Assembly: GCF_008017455.1 (NCBI RefSeq)
Contig: NZ_VRTY01000018.1
Coordinates: 1 to 64,000 of the forward strand
Direction of reading: 5' to 3'
Length of the DNA stretch: 64,000 nt
Origin: Pontibacter qinzhouensis
Lineage (GTDB): Bacteria; Bacteroidota; Bacteroidia; Cytophagales; Hymenobacteraceae
Shown: one piece after another, positions 46,557 to 55,317 of the stretch
Numbering within the stretch: the first letter of the stretch is position 1
How the letters are laid out: every line of letters begins with the position of its first letter
Position numbers and translations under genes: made by a program
The notes under the pieces: model-generated
Databases searched by the model: none
Told to the model about the DNA's origin: nothing
Seen by the model: only the letters and a program-made list of their open reading frames with translations

Positions 46557-46670
46557 AATTTCGGTACAGAAAAACTGCCTTTTGTTACGTTTTCTTCCCG
46601 CTTGGTTACAAGGCAAATCAATAAACCAGCCTATTTTTTAATTTGCAGTTTACCAGAACCGGGCGGAGCT

Positions 46671-47327
46671 ATGATACCGACTATTACAGGAAATTTAAGA
46701 AAGCACTTTATTACCGTACCTGACGAAATAAACAGGTGCAGCGGTATAAAGGTATTTGGCCAGCTTCTGAAATCTTTCGTTTTCAGCACGGATGTGGCTA
46801 TAATCCGGAATATTAATGCCGATGCCGTTATTGCGCTTTACCCTTTTACACCACAGCCTATTATTGCACATGCCCTTATGCTGGCTGCCGATAAACCTGT
46901 ATTTTGTGGTGTAGGCGGCGGGGTAACAAGCGGCAAGCGTTCCGTAGAGATTGCCCTCGATGCCGAGTTTCAGGGAGCGCTGGGAGTAATTGTTAACAAG
47001 CCAACGCCAAACGAGCTCATCCGGAAACTGAAAGACAAGCTGGAGATTCCGGTAGTGGTAACAGTTGTTTCTATGAACGACGACATTGCCGGCCGGCTGG
47101 CAGCAGGAACCGATATTTTTAATGTATCGGGAGCGGAGAAAACGGCAGCCATTGTCAGGCAGATAAAGGCCATAGACCCGGGTTGCGCAGTTATAGCAAC
47201 AGGTGGCAAAACAGCCGAAACCATACAGGAGGTGATAGCCGCCGGAGCCAACGCAGTTTCTTATACGCCGCCGTCCTCAGCCGAACTGGTAAGAAACATC
47301 ATGAACGAGTACCGCAAAGAATGTTGA
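46671..47327 (+). CDS. TIM-barrel-like protein of unknown reaction
   Basis: 218 aa from the Met at 46671, preceded by GGGCGGAGCT, one of the few Shine-Dalgarno-like stretches of the window; the frame opens earlier (46602) but the added residues are unrelated. The succession of hydrophobic strands and Gly-rich turns (AAGTDIFNVSG, VIATGGKTAETIQEVIAAGA) looks like a phosphate-binding TIM barrel such as those of indole-glycerol or thiazole synthesis, but I cannot name the family. It lies 19 bp before the antiporter gene, which suggests joint expression. Confidence 0.75.
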   Translation: MIPTITGNLRKHFITVPDEINRCSGIKVFGQLLKSFVFSTDVAIIRNINADAVIALYPFTPQPIIAHALMLAADKPVFCGVGGGVTSGKRSVEIALDAEFQGALGVIVNKPTPNELIRKLKDKLEIPVVVTVVSMNDDIAGRLAAGTDIFNVSGAEKTAAIVRQIKAIDPGCAVIATGGKTAETIQEVIAAGANAVSYTPPSSAELVRNIMNEYRKEC

Positions 47328-47346
47328 ATCCCTAAAACCACTAGAA

Positions 47347-49656
47347 ATGGAAGCAGTAGCGATGAGAACAACAAAGAAGAAAGGCATGAAGAACACCATG
47401 TTTTATGTGCTGGTGGTAAGTGTTTTTTCGGCGCTGATGTATTGGATAGTAGTGCAGGGGAAACTACTGGAGGCAGCCAAAGTAACAGAAACCGGCAGCC
47501 ACGTGGAAACCACCACCTGGGAGCAGTTCCTGGAAACAATGTCGCATAACCTGACGCACCCGCTTGCCATTTTGCTCGTGCAGATAATCGTGATTATTGT
47601 AACAGCCAGACTGTTCGGGTTCCTCTTCAACAAGATAGGGCAGCCTACTGTTATAGGAGAAATTGTGGCCGGTATTTTCCTGGGGCCGTCGTTGCTGGGC
47701 TGGCTGTTTCCGGAGCTTTCGGTAGTGCTGTTCCCGGTGCAGTCGCTTGGTAATTTGCAATTCCTGAGCCAGATAGGCCTGATCCTGTTTATGTTTGTGG
47801 TAGGCATGGAACTGGATTTAAAAGTGCTGAGAACAAAAGCGCACGATGCCGTTGTGATCAGCCATGCCAGTATTATTATTCCGTTTGCGCTGGGCATGGG
47901 GCTGGCCTATTTTATATATGCGGGTTACGCGCCGGCCAATGTCAGCTTCCTTTCCTTTGCCCTTTTTACCGGCATAGCGATGAGTATTACGGCTTTTCCG
48001 GTGCTGGCGCGCATTGTGCAGGAGCGGGGTATCTCTAAAACAAGGCTTGGCACGGTGGTTATTACCTGCGCCGCCGCCGACGATATTACGGCCTGGTGCA
48101 TACTGGCTGCCGTTATTGCCATCGTAAAGGCTGGCTCGTTTGTGAGTTCGCTTTATACCATGGTGCTGGCAATAACTTATGTGGTGTTTATGCTAAAGCT
48201 GGTGCAGCCGTTCCTGAAGCGGCTCGGCAACATCTACTCAAACAAAGAAACCCTGAGCAAGCCCATTGTGGCAGTGTTTTTTCTGGTATTGCTGCTGTCG
48301 GCGTATATGACGGAGGTTATTGGCATTCATGCGCTTTTCGGTGCTTTTATGGCTGGCGTTATGATGCCTGACAACATAAGGTTCCGCAACATATTTGTAG
48401 AGAAAATAGAAGATATTGCACTAGTGCTGCTACTGCCACTCTTCTTTGTTTTTACAGGGCTGCGCACGCAGATAGGTTTGCTGAACAACAGCAGCCTCTG
48501 GCTTATATGTGCCCTGATAATAGTGGTAGCCACAATCGGCAAGCTGGTGGGCAGTGCCCTGGCAGCACGTTTCGTAGGGCATACATGGCGCGAAAGCCTC
48601 ATTATAGGCAGCCTGATGAACACACGCGGGCTCATGGAACTGGTGGTGCTAAACATCGGCTACGACCTGGGCGTATTGTCGCCTGAGATTTTTGCCATGA
48701 TGGTGCTGATGGCGCTCGTAACCACTTTCCTGACCGGCCCGGCCCTTGACCTGATAGACAAGGTGCTGCCTGCGAAAAAACCGTTGTCGCCTTTCTCGGA
48801 GCGAATAACAGTGAAGGGCAAATTCAATATCCTGCTTTCGTTCGGGAACCCGGAGAGTGGACGGGTAATGTTGCAACTGGCAAATAGTTTAACAAAGAGG
48901 GCAGCTGATAACACGACCATTACGGCGCTGCACTTATCGCAAAGCAGCGAAACTCACCTGTTTGAGGAGCGGCAATTGGAGCGGGAGAGCTTTTTCCCGG
49001 TGCTTTCAGAGGCAGAGCGGCTGAACATAGCGATAAACACCCTCTACAAGCCATCGCAGGACATCAGCAAGGAAATTATTGAAACTGCCAACCGCGGCGA
49101 TTTCGACCTGATGTTAATCGGAATGGGGCAATCTGTCTTTCAGAATACCTTATTAGGAAAAATTCTAGGTGTATCTACCAAAATAATTAATCCAGAAAAA
49201 CTGTTGGAGACACTTTCCGGAAGAGAGAAGCTGTTTGCAGAAGCTGTGCTTGACGATCGGGTGCGGCATATAACCAAAGCGACAAAAATTCCAGTTGGCA
49301 TTTTAATAGAAAAAGGTTTGCAGAAAGTGGAGAGAGTATTTATTCCGGTATTCTCGAAAAAGGATATTTTTCTGCTGCAATACGCCCGAATGCTTATAAA
49401 AAACAATGATGCAGGCATTATATTACTTGATGCTGTTAGAGAGATAGGCGCATCGGCTGAGTTTAAAGAAGCTATTCGGTCTATGGAGCAGGTGGCACCA
49501 GGCAACATTGCCCTGTATACCGACAATAATATTTCTCGCGATTTTCTGCGGCAGCAAGATATTATGCTGATTAGTCTTTCAAGTTGGAAGCAACTGGTAC
49601 AGACGCAGAGTGTATGGTTAAGATACGCGCCTTCCGTGCTCATATTAAAAGGATAG
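47347..49656 (+). CDS. CPA2-family cation:proton antiporter with C-terminal USP-like region
   Basis: 769 aa Kef/NhaS-type antiporter. An N-terminal helix and a periplasmic stretch precede a 12-helix Na+/H+ exchanger domain (about 75-475): PTVIGEIVAGIFLGPSLLG, AFPVLARIVQE and DDITAWCILA (the paired acidic residues of CPA2). The C-terminal 280 residues resemble two universal-stress-protein-type units rather than a RCK/TrkA domain. Cation specificity is unknown. It is preceded by the barrel-like gene and followed by a clear terminator. Confidence 0.9.
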   Translation: MEAVAMRTTKKKGMKNTMFYVLVVSVFSALMYWIVVQGKLLEAAKVTETGSHVETTTWEQFLETMSHNLTHPLAILLVQIIVIIVTARLFGFLFNKIGQPTVIGEIVAGIFLGPSLLGWLFPELSVVLFPVQSLGNLQFLSQIGLILFMFVVGMELDLKVLRTKAHDAVVISHASIIIPFALGMGLAYFIYAGYAPANVSFLSFALFTGIAMSITAFPVLARIVQERGISKTRLGTVVITCAAADDITAWCILAAVIAIVKAGSFVSSLYTMVLAITYVVFMLKLVQPFLKRLGNIYSNKETLSKPIVAVFFLVLLLSAYMTEVIGIHALFGAFMAGVMMPDNIRFRNIFVEKIEDIALVLLLPLFFVFTGLRTQIGLLNNSSLWLICALIIVVATIGKLVGSALAARFVGHTWRESLIIGSLMNTRGLMELVVLNIGYDLGVLSPEIFAMMVLMALVTTFLTGPALDLIDKVLPAKKPLSPFSERITVKGKFNILLSFGNPESGRVMLQLANSLTKRAADNTTITALHLSQSSETHLFEERQLERESFFPVLSEAERLNIAINTLYKPSQDISKEIIETANRGDFDLMLIGMGQSVFQNTLLGKILGVSTKIINPEKLLETLSGREKLFAEAVLDDRVRHITKATKIPVGILIEKGLQKVERVFIPVFSKKDIFLLQYARMLIKNNDAGIILLDAVREIGASAEFKEAIRSMEQVAPGNIALYTDNNISRDFLRQQDIMLISLSSWKQLVQTQSVWLRYAPSVLILKG

Positions 49657-49694
49657 TCCTGCTTTTGTTATGTCATCGGGCCTTACCAACATGC

Positions 49695-49738
49695 AAACAG
49701 CCTGCCAGTCGGGTATAATCCGAACAGGCAGGCTGTTT
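49695..49738 (+). terminator. Terminator after the antiporter
   Basis: Stem AAACAGCCTGCC (49695-49706) / GGCAGGCTGTTT (49727-49738), 12 bp, loop of 20 nt. It ends in TTT and is roughly symmetric, so it can also stop transcription of the leftward peroxiredoxin unit. Confidence 0.8.
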
Positions 49739-49873
49739 AATATTAAGTAAAACCAAAGACACAAGTTTTAGCAGTAAGTTGACTTTTAAAAACTTGAACT
49801 TTGAAGTGCCTTAACAGAAGTTTTACATTGATTTTGTACTAGCTACTTTTTATACACTGGACTGCAGTGCTTT

Positions 49874-50509
49874 TTATAGGTTCGGTTGCGGTGTGGTGCG
49901 CAGGTAAGGCTTCACCTCCTTATAACCTTTCGGGAATTTTGCCGGAATGTCTTCGTTCTTGATAGCTGGTGCTATAACCACATCTTCGCCATGCTGCCAG
50001 TTGGCGGGAGTAGCCACGCTGTAGTTAGCCGTAAGCTGAAGCGAGTCTATTACACGCAGGAGTTCGTTAAAATTGCGGCCCGTAGAGGCAGGGTAGGTTA
50101 TGGTCAGTTTTATTTTTTTATCTGGACCGATCACATACACCGAACGAACTGTCAGCTTGTCGGAGGCGTTTGGGTGAATCATGCCGTAAAGCTGCGCCAC
50201 CTTCTGGTCAGAGTCAGCAATAATCGGGAAGTTTACTTCTGTAGACTGCGTTTCGTTTATATCTTTTATCCATTCGTGGTGCGAGTCGAGCGGATCTACG
50301 CTCAGAGCCACCACTTTTACGTTGCGCTTTTCAAACTCACCTTTCAGTTTTGCCGTTGTGCCCAGTTCTGTCGTACACACTGGTGTGAAATCTGCAGGGT
50401 GCGAAAACAGAATACCCCACGAGTCGCCTAGCCACTCATGAAAGTTAATTTTACCTAAAGTAGTTTCTGCTGAAAAGTCAGGAGCTACATCTCCAAGTTG
50501 TAATGTCAT
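49874..50509 (-). CDS. Peroxiredoxin, Prx6/1-Cys type
   Basis: 211 aa thiol peroxidase. The start at 50509 gives MTLQLGDVAPDF, matching the paralogue at 28647; an extra 15 codons upstream (to 50554) are not conserved. Catalytic motif PADFTPVC with Pro38, Thr42 and peroxidatic Cys45. The C-terminal extension typical of Prx6 (ANWQHGEDVVIAPAI, PYLRTTPQP) is complete. It follows the PLP-fold gene by 50 bp, so the two are probably one operon under the promoter at 52243-52291. Confidence 0.93.
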   Translation of the reverse strand: MTLQLGDVAPDFSAETTLGKINFHEWLGDSWGILFSHPADFTPVCTTELGTTAKLKGEFEKRNVKVVALSVDPLDSHHEWIKDINETQSTEVNFPIIADSDQKVAQLYGMIHPNASDKLTVRSVYVIGPDKKIKLTITYPASTGRNFNELLRVIDSLQLTANYSVATPANWQHGEDVVIAPAIKNEDIPAKFPKGYKEVKPYLRTTPQPNL

Positions 50510-50559
50510 AGCTTTATGTGTTTTGATTTTATATAAAGATACAGTTACTGACAAGGATT

Positions 50560-51711
50560 CTAAAAATCAGAGGCAGTTATTTTTTTGATGGTATCGTTTT
50601 CGAAACTGAGGCGGATCTGGTCCGAGAGTTTTTGCGCCTCCTGATCCTGGCGCTGCTTATTTCCTATAGCATTACTTACCAGAGCAAAAGCACGCTGAAG
50701 AGCATCTGTTATTTCCTTCAGATTTCCGTCTCTCACTTCTATTTTAAATACAGCCTTGCCGGGTACAGCTGTAATTTTAACGCCAGGCACGGGAACGCCT
50801 ATAAATTGTTGTTGCAACTTATCATAAGTGTGGTGCTGGCCTTCCAACGACCAAAAGAACTGATTGCCGTAGCCATTCCTGAAAAATTTGAGCGTATTAA
50901 AATGATCGGGGTGCGTAGGAAGCCCCGGGTACACTACCGCTGTGGTTAATGCAGCGAGTTGAAACCATTTTGCTAACTGCAGTGTAACAGCAAGCTTGTT
51001 TTTAATGCGAGCAACCTCATTTGGGTTTTCGCGCCAGAAACTGGCGGTGGGTAACGGAATAACCCTGCTTTCTCCGGCTTTCTGTTTTTTATAAGGCGAT
51101 TGGTCTCCCCATCCGTCTCCGATTATCAGGCTTGAAGTGCGCACCACCACATGCCCCTGGGTTTTTATATCTGGGTGCCAGTGCAGCAGGTTCGATAAAA
51201 CATAATCGGCACCCCAAACAATAGGGTCGAACAAAATTCCTTCGGCACCGGCAGTGTTGTCTACAATTACTTTTATACCCCTGTCTTGCGCAAACCGGAT
51301 TACCTTCTGGAAATCAGGTACAGAAAGATCATCTCCGATAGTAGCCAGGTACAGGATACCCGTTTGCTCATCTACTAATTCTTTATAGGCCAAATTACCA
51401 GGGGTTTTGTTTTGCCGGATGCTGTAGCCATGCCGTTTATAATGAGCCAGTTCCTGCCACTTCTGTGAATCAGAATTCAGGCTTAGCACGTTCTGTCCTT
51501 TTTTCAGTAAAGCTCTGAAGAGCTTAAACCTGGCCTGGCTTAGCCGGTCGGAGAAGAAAATTGGTTTGCCTGTTGCATTCCAGCTAAATGGTTTATCGAG
51601 AGCAGGCAGGCTAAACGCGTTGGCAGTGGTAGTCTGGCTGATGTTTTGAGTAGCCAAAGCTTTTTGGTACAGGTAGTTTCTGGAGTCGAAATGGATATGT
51701 AAAGTTTGCAT
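50560..51711 (-). CDS. O-acetylhomoserine sulfhydrylase-like protein without the PLP lysine, copy 2
   Basis: 383 aa paralogue of 27306-28463, similar over the whole length (same VDNTAGAEG, GADYVLSNLLHWHPDIK and VYPGLPTHPDHFN). The lysine position again holds His (His in NLLHW), so loss happened before the duplication. The residues conserved between the two copies at this site (HPDIK) suggest retained function rather than decay. The C-terminal tail differs. Upstream of the intact peroxiredoxin, so copy 2 keeps a catalytic partner and copy 1 has a dead one. Confidence 0.8.
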   Translation of the reverse strand: MQTLHIHFDSRNYLYQKALATQNISQTTTANAFSLPALDKPFSWNATGKPIFFSDRLSQARFKLFRALLKKGQNVLSLNSDSQKWQELAHYKRHGYSIRQNKTPGNLAYKELVDEQTGILYLATIGDDLSVPDFQKVIRFAQDRGIKVIVDNTAGAEGILFDPIVWGADYVLSNLLHWHPDIKTQGHVVVRTSSLIIGDGWGDQSPYKKQKAGESRVIPLPTASFWRENPNEVARIKNKLAVTLQLAKWFQLAALTTAVVYPGLPTHPDHFNTLKFFRNGYGNQFFWSLEGQHHTYDKLQQQFIGVPVPGVKITAVPGKAVFKIEVRDGNLKEITDALQRAFALVSNAIGNKQRQDQEAQKLSDQIRLSFENDTIKKITASDF

Positions 51712-52242
51712 GAGTTCTGATTTTTTGTTATTGTTGACCTTTTTTTGTTGCCTGATGGCTTACGGTTAGGCCTTTTCCCTTAAAAAGTTGCTGCTACTGG
51801 AGTACATATTCAGGCTGGCTGTCGCAAAACAAGCTAATGCGGTACGATTTACTGCCTGTGCTGGCCTCAGTTTATAATGCGGAGGAGGAGGTAAGTTAGC
51901 TATGGCATAAGGCGCTAACAACAGTAACCTATAGCAGCATTTTGTCTGTTGGGTACCGAGGCGCCCATTAAACTCTAAAAGTACCAGCGGACATAGCCGC
52001 CTCTTCTGCGCGAATTTGTTGAATCTGTAAAAGCTTACGTTAAAAAGAAGCGAAAAAGATACCCGGTTACGGATGGGCAGTTAGAAACGGAGGGTGTTAA
52101 GCTGCCTAATTGTTTAGCAACAACAACATGTGTCAGTCATGCTGGAAAGGACTTGACCTATATTGGTCAAAGGAGCATATTGCGCAAAGCTAAAAGCGAT
52201 TTCCTTTATCATGTTGACACTTTTTTTAATTTAATATTTAAT
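51712..52242. other. Long leader of the PLP-fold copy 2 gene
   Basis: About 530 bp between the shared-motif promoter and the start codon. It contains the inverted pair TTGACC-TATATT-GGTCAA (52153-52170), a possible operator or small hairpin. No convincing ORF. The sequence is GC-average and unlike the neighbouring repeats. Confidence 0.45.
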
Positions 52243-52291
52243 TCCTATAGAATTAGTATACAAATTTAAGTGGATTTATGTTTCAATCAAA
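52243..52291 (-). promoter_or_regulatory. Promoter with shared operator-like motif, PLP-fold gene 2
   Basis: On the minus strand: TTTG (52288-52291), a 19-nt spacer, TAAATTTG (52261-52268), then GTATACTAATTCTATAGGA (52243-52261). Fourth copy of the motif, again starting at the last base of the -7 box. Its centre ATACTAATTCTATAG is identical to the susC2 copy. Confidence 0.72.
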
Positions 52292-52370
52292 TTAAATTAT
52301 AATTTTATAAAAAATAATTTGGGAAAGACTACATACAAGGCAATCTTAGGCCTAGGCTATGTTAGGACCA

Positions 52371-52408
52371 AAATGGCTTCGGCAGGCTATTTTAATTTAC
52401 ATAATTTA
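52371..52408 (-). repeat. Hairpin repeat R1
   Basis: ATGGCTTCGGCAGGCTATTT followed by TAATTTACATAATTTAG. Diverged copy in the divergent region before the chromate operon. Confidence 0.55.
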
Positions 52409-52505
52409 GTTTCCTTCAGTTTCTGATAGGGGAGCAAATCTATTGTCAGAAGCTTGGAGCAAAGTAATTACCTGTTATTAAATTGGTGTATTTACAACTT
52501 ATTTC

Positions 52506-53366
52506 ATGAACTGGATTACACGCGAACGACCAAAGGTAGACCGGATTGCCTGCCCCTGGCTTATCAGGAGATTTATAGACAATGAGGCTATATTTTATTT
52601 TGTGCCTTACCAGCAGGTGCTGGAGAAGGCGCAGGAACTGCAGGCCATTCCGTTTGATATTCCGGAAGCCGAGCTGACGCATTACAACGACCGGTGCACG
52701 TTTGATTTTTTTCTGGAAAAGTATAAGCTCACAGATGAGGCCTTGCACACCATGGCGCCTATACTAAGAGGTGCTGATACAGACGATCACAGCCTAACCA
52801 AACAGTCGGCCGGGCTTTGGGCTATATCGGTGGGCCTGTCGGTCAACATAAAAGACGATTATGAGCTTTTGGAGAAAGGAATGGTGCTCTACGATGCCTT
52901 GTACACTTGGGCAAAGCAGCTGCAGGGAGTAAAGCACCTGCAGCAACCCACCGAAAACCTTTTTTTGCAGGTGTTCAACCGCTACATGCGGCAGCAGAAA
53001 GAGCGGAAAAAAGTACCAGCCTGGGCACAAGGGCTAAAGGAAATTATACAGGACCAAGTTGATACGAATCTAAGCCTGAGCCTAAGTGAGATAGCGAAAG
53101 GTCTTGAGGTACATCCGGCATATGTGTCGAGGGAGTTCGCTAAGTATTTCGATAACATGTCGTATGGCGAGTACATCCGGAAACTGCGTATCGAAAAGGC
53201 TTTGCACCTGCTTCAGACTACCGACCACTCTTTATCAGAAATTGCCTATCTCACAGGCTTTTCGGACCAAAGCCATTTTACACGCATCTTTAAAAAGTTT
53301 ATAGGCCAAAGTCCATCCGAATACAAAAAATCTTTGGCAAAAGGTAAAAAGGATTCTAAAGGTTAA
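52506..53366 (+). CDS. ChrB-like domain fused to an AraC-type DNA-binding domain
   Basis: 286 aa. Residues 1-150 are a ChrB-type domain (RPKVDRIACPWLIRRFIDNE, then RCTFDFFLEKYKL and LRGADTDDHSLTKQSAGLW). Residues about 175-280 are an AraC helix-turn-helix pair (LSLSEIAKGLEVHPAYVSRE and LSEIAYLTGFSDQSHFTRIF). ChrB normally regulates or senses chromate with a different architecture, so here sensing and DNA binding seem joined in one protein. First gene of a run leading to chrA, 84 bp before the next gene. Confidence 0.88.
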   Translation: MNWITRERPKVDRIACPWLIRRFIDNEAIFYFVPYQQVLEKAQELQAIPFDIPEAELTHYNDRCTFDFFLEKYKLTDEALHTMAPILRGADTDDHSLTKQSAGLWAISVGLSVNIKDDYELLEKGMVLYDALYTWAKQLQGVKHLQQPTENLFLQVFNRYMRQQKERKKVPAWAQGLKEIIQDQVDTNLSLSLSEIAKGLEVHPAYVSREFAKYFDNMSYGEYIRKLRIEKALHLLQTTDHSLSEIAYLTGFSDQSHFTRIFKKFIGQSPSEYKKSLAKGKKDSKG

Positions 53367-53449
53367 TCACGTTCTATTTTTCCCGCACTGTTGGTTGTTT
53401 CTTGCATGAGTAATAAAGAAGTACAACAAGTTTAAAACAACAGTTTACG

Positions 53450-53890
53450 ATGGTAAAAGTGAATACTCAAATGAATGCAGCCAAGGCTGAACCTTTCTAT
53501 TTTTATGGGAAAGGCCTTTTTATGGTTTTTGTGTTACTTATTGCTTTTATGTCTCCTGGCAAGGTGCAAGCACAGGACACGGCTCCGGCAGCAGAACGTA
53601 AGGTCCTTAACCTGGCACTGGAAGGAATGGTGGGCATTACGACAAATGCCAGAAATACTTTTGCAATTAACGTAGGAGGCCCAAACATTCGGCTAAAATT
53701 TAACTCGAACTTTTCGATAGGAGCAGGTGCTTTACCTTCGTTGCTGGTGGTAAAAGGCCAGGCCGAGCCCAAGCTTGGCCTGGCTCCAAGGGTAGACTAT
53801 AAGAACCTGGTTTTTATGGCGCCCGCTTACCATAGGAGCAGCGACCACAGCTGGACCTGGACCTATGGTATTGGTTATAAGTTTCATTAA
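53450..53890 (+). CDS. Small secreted/outer-membrane protein of the chromate operon
   Basis: 146 aa. An N-terminal segment MVFVLLIAFMSPGKVQAQDT looks like a signal peptide preceded by a long polar n-region; a later Met (codon 25 region) may be the real start. The mature part has amphipathic strands ending YGIGYKFH, as in small outer-membrane beta proteins. No family is recognised. Genes of this type are found beside chrA in Bacteroidota as far as I recall, but I could not check. 9 bp before chrA. Confidence 0.7.
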   Translation: MVKVNTQMNAAKAEPFYFYGKGLFMVFVLLIAFMSPGKVQAQDTAPAAERKVLNLALEGMVGITTNARNTFAINVGGPNIRLKFNSNFSIGAGALPSLLVVKGQAEPKLGLAPRVDYKNLVFMAPAYHRSSDHSWTWTYGIGYKFH

Positions 53891-53899
53891 ACCACAGAG

Positions 53900-55276
53900 A
53901 TGTGCAGCATGAAAACGTACAAGAAAGAGTTACTAAATGAGGCAGCAAATCAGCTTCCGCCACCAGCCATGCCTGCTTTTAAAGAGGTGCTACTGTTTTG
54001 GCTGAAGCTGGGTTTCATTAGTTTTGGTGGTCCTGCCGGGCAGATTGCTATCATGCATGAGTTTGTAGTGGAGAAGAAGAGGTGGCTCTCTGATGCCAAA
54101 TTTCTGCATGCGCTTAACTATTGCATGCTCTTGCCGGGACCGGAGGCGCAGCAATTGGCTACCTACATAGGCTGGTTACTGCATGGTGTCAGGGGTGGGT
54201 TGGCAGCAGGTATTCTGTTTGTACTGCCATCGGTTTTTATTTTGCTAGGTTTGAGCATGGCTTACGTAAGCTACGGTTCTATACCTTGGGTGTCGGCCCT
54301 CTTTTATGGGTTAAAGCCTGCTGTGGTGGCTATTGTGTTGCTGGCGCTATTGAAGATCGGAAAGAAGTCGTTGAAGAGTGTGCTGCACTACCTGCTGGCG
54401 CTGGCAAGTTTTCTGGCTATTTACTTTCTTAACATTCCTTTCCCGTACATTATAATTTGTGCCATACTGCTGGCTGTGCTGGCACGCCAGCTGTTTCCGA
54501 AGTTGTTGCATCCAGAAGCCCAGCCATATACTGTTGCCGGAGATGTAGAAGCATCAGCTTATCTGGTACAGGGCACAACTGGGGAGACAGAGGTATTGCT
54601 CAAACCGATGCAGCTGTTGTGGCGCGGGGTAATGGTGGTAGTTTTATGGTTGTCGCCGTTCCTGCTGTTTTACCTGTTCAGCCAGGATTTTATTTTCTGG
54701 AAAACCTTGTCGTTCTTCTTTACAAAAGCCGCCTTAGTAACTTTTGGCGGAGCCTATGCGGTGCTGCCCTATGTAGCCCAGGTAGCCGTAGAGGATTTTA
54801 ACTGGCTCAGCAGGCTGCAGATGATTGATGGCCTGTCGCTAGGCGAGACGACGCCTGGGCCGCTGATTATGGTGCTGGTTTTTGTAGGCTTTATGGCAGG
54901 CTATAACCAATACGGTGGCTCTTTGCTGATGGGAGCAGTAGGGCTTGCCACTACTACGTTTTTCACCTTTCTGCCCTGTTTTCTATTTATATTGGTAGGC
55001 GGTCCGCTTATAGAGCGCACACAGCACAACACATGGGTAAAATCTATTCTGGGAGTTGTAACGGCAGCTGTGGTGGGAGTGGTGCTGAACCTGGCGGTTT
55101 ATTTCGGGAGTGCGGTGGTACTACGGCAGGGCAGGGAGCCAGATTGGCTGGCGCTGGCCTGGGTTCTGGTGTCGGTGCTTGCGATGTATCGGTTTAAAAT
55201 TGGTATGATAACCTGGATAGCGATAAGCGCTGTGGCTGGTTTAGCCGCTTACCTGGTGCAGTTGCTGCCAGGGTAA
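53900..55276 (+). CDS. chrA: Chromate efflux transporter ChrA
   Basis: 458 aa inner-membrane chromate efflux pump of the CHR family, two-domain (long) type. Each half carries the family motifs: KLGFISFGGPAGQIAIMHEF, then PGPEAQQLATYIGWLLHG; in the second half TKAALVTFGGAYAVLPYV followed by LGETTPGPLIMVLVFVGF. About ten helices. Met4 (53909) is a second possible start. Chromate exporters respond to chromate or sulfate limitation, and the preceding ChrB-AraC gene is a probable regulator. Confidence 0.95.
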   Translation: MCSMKTYKKELLNEAANQLPPPAMPAFKEVLLFWLKLGFISFGGPAGQIAIMHEFVVEKKRWLSDAKFLHALNYCMLLPGPEAQQLATYIGWLLHGVRGGLAAGILFVLPSVFILLGLSMAYVSYGSIPWVSALFYGLKPAVVAIVLLALLKIGKKSLKSVLHYLLALASFLAIYFLNIPFPYIIICAILLAVLARQLFPKLLHPEAQPYTVAGDVEASAYLVQGTTGETEVLLKPMQLLWRGVMVVVLWLSPFLLFYLFSQDFIFWKTLSFFFTKAALVTFGGAYAVLPYVAQVAVEDFNWLSRLQMIDGLSLGETTPGPLIMVLVFVGFMAGYNQYGGSLLMGAVGLATTTFFTFLPCFLFILVGGPLIERTQHNTWVKSILGVVTAAVVGVVLNLAVYFGSAVVLRQGREPDWLALAWVLVSVLAMYRFKIGMITWIAISAVAGLAAYLVQLLPG

Positions 55277-55283
55277 TGTTCAA

Positions 55284-55317
55284 AAACAGCAAAACGCCTG
55301 CAGGAGCTTTGCTGTTT
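55284..55317 (+). terminator. Terminator after chrA
   Basis: AAACAGCAAA (55284-55293) pairs with TTTGCTGTTT (55308-55317) around CGCCTGCAGGAGC. It lies 8 bp after the stop codon. Confidence 0.75.
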
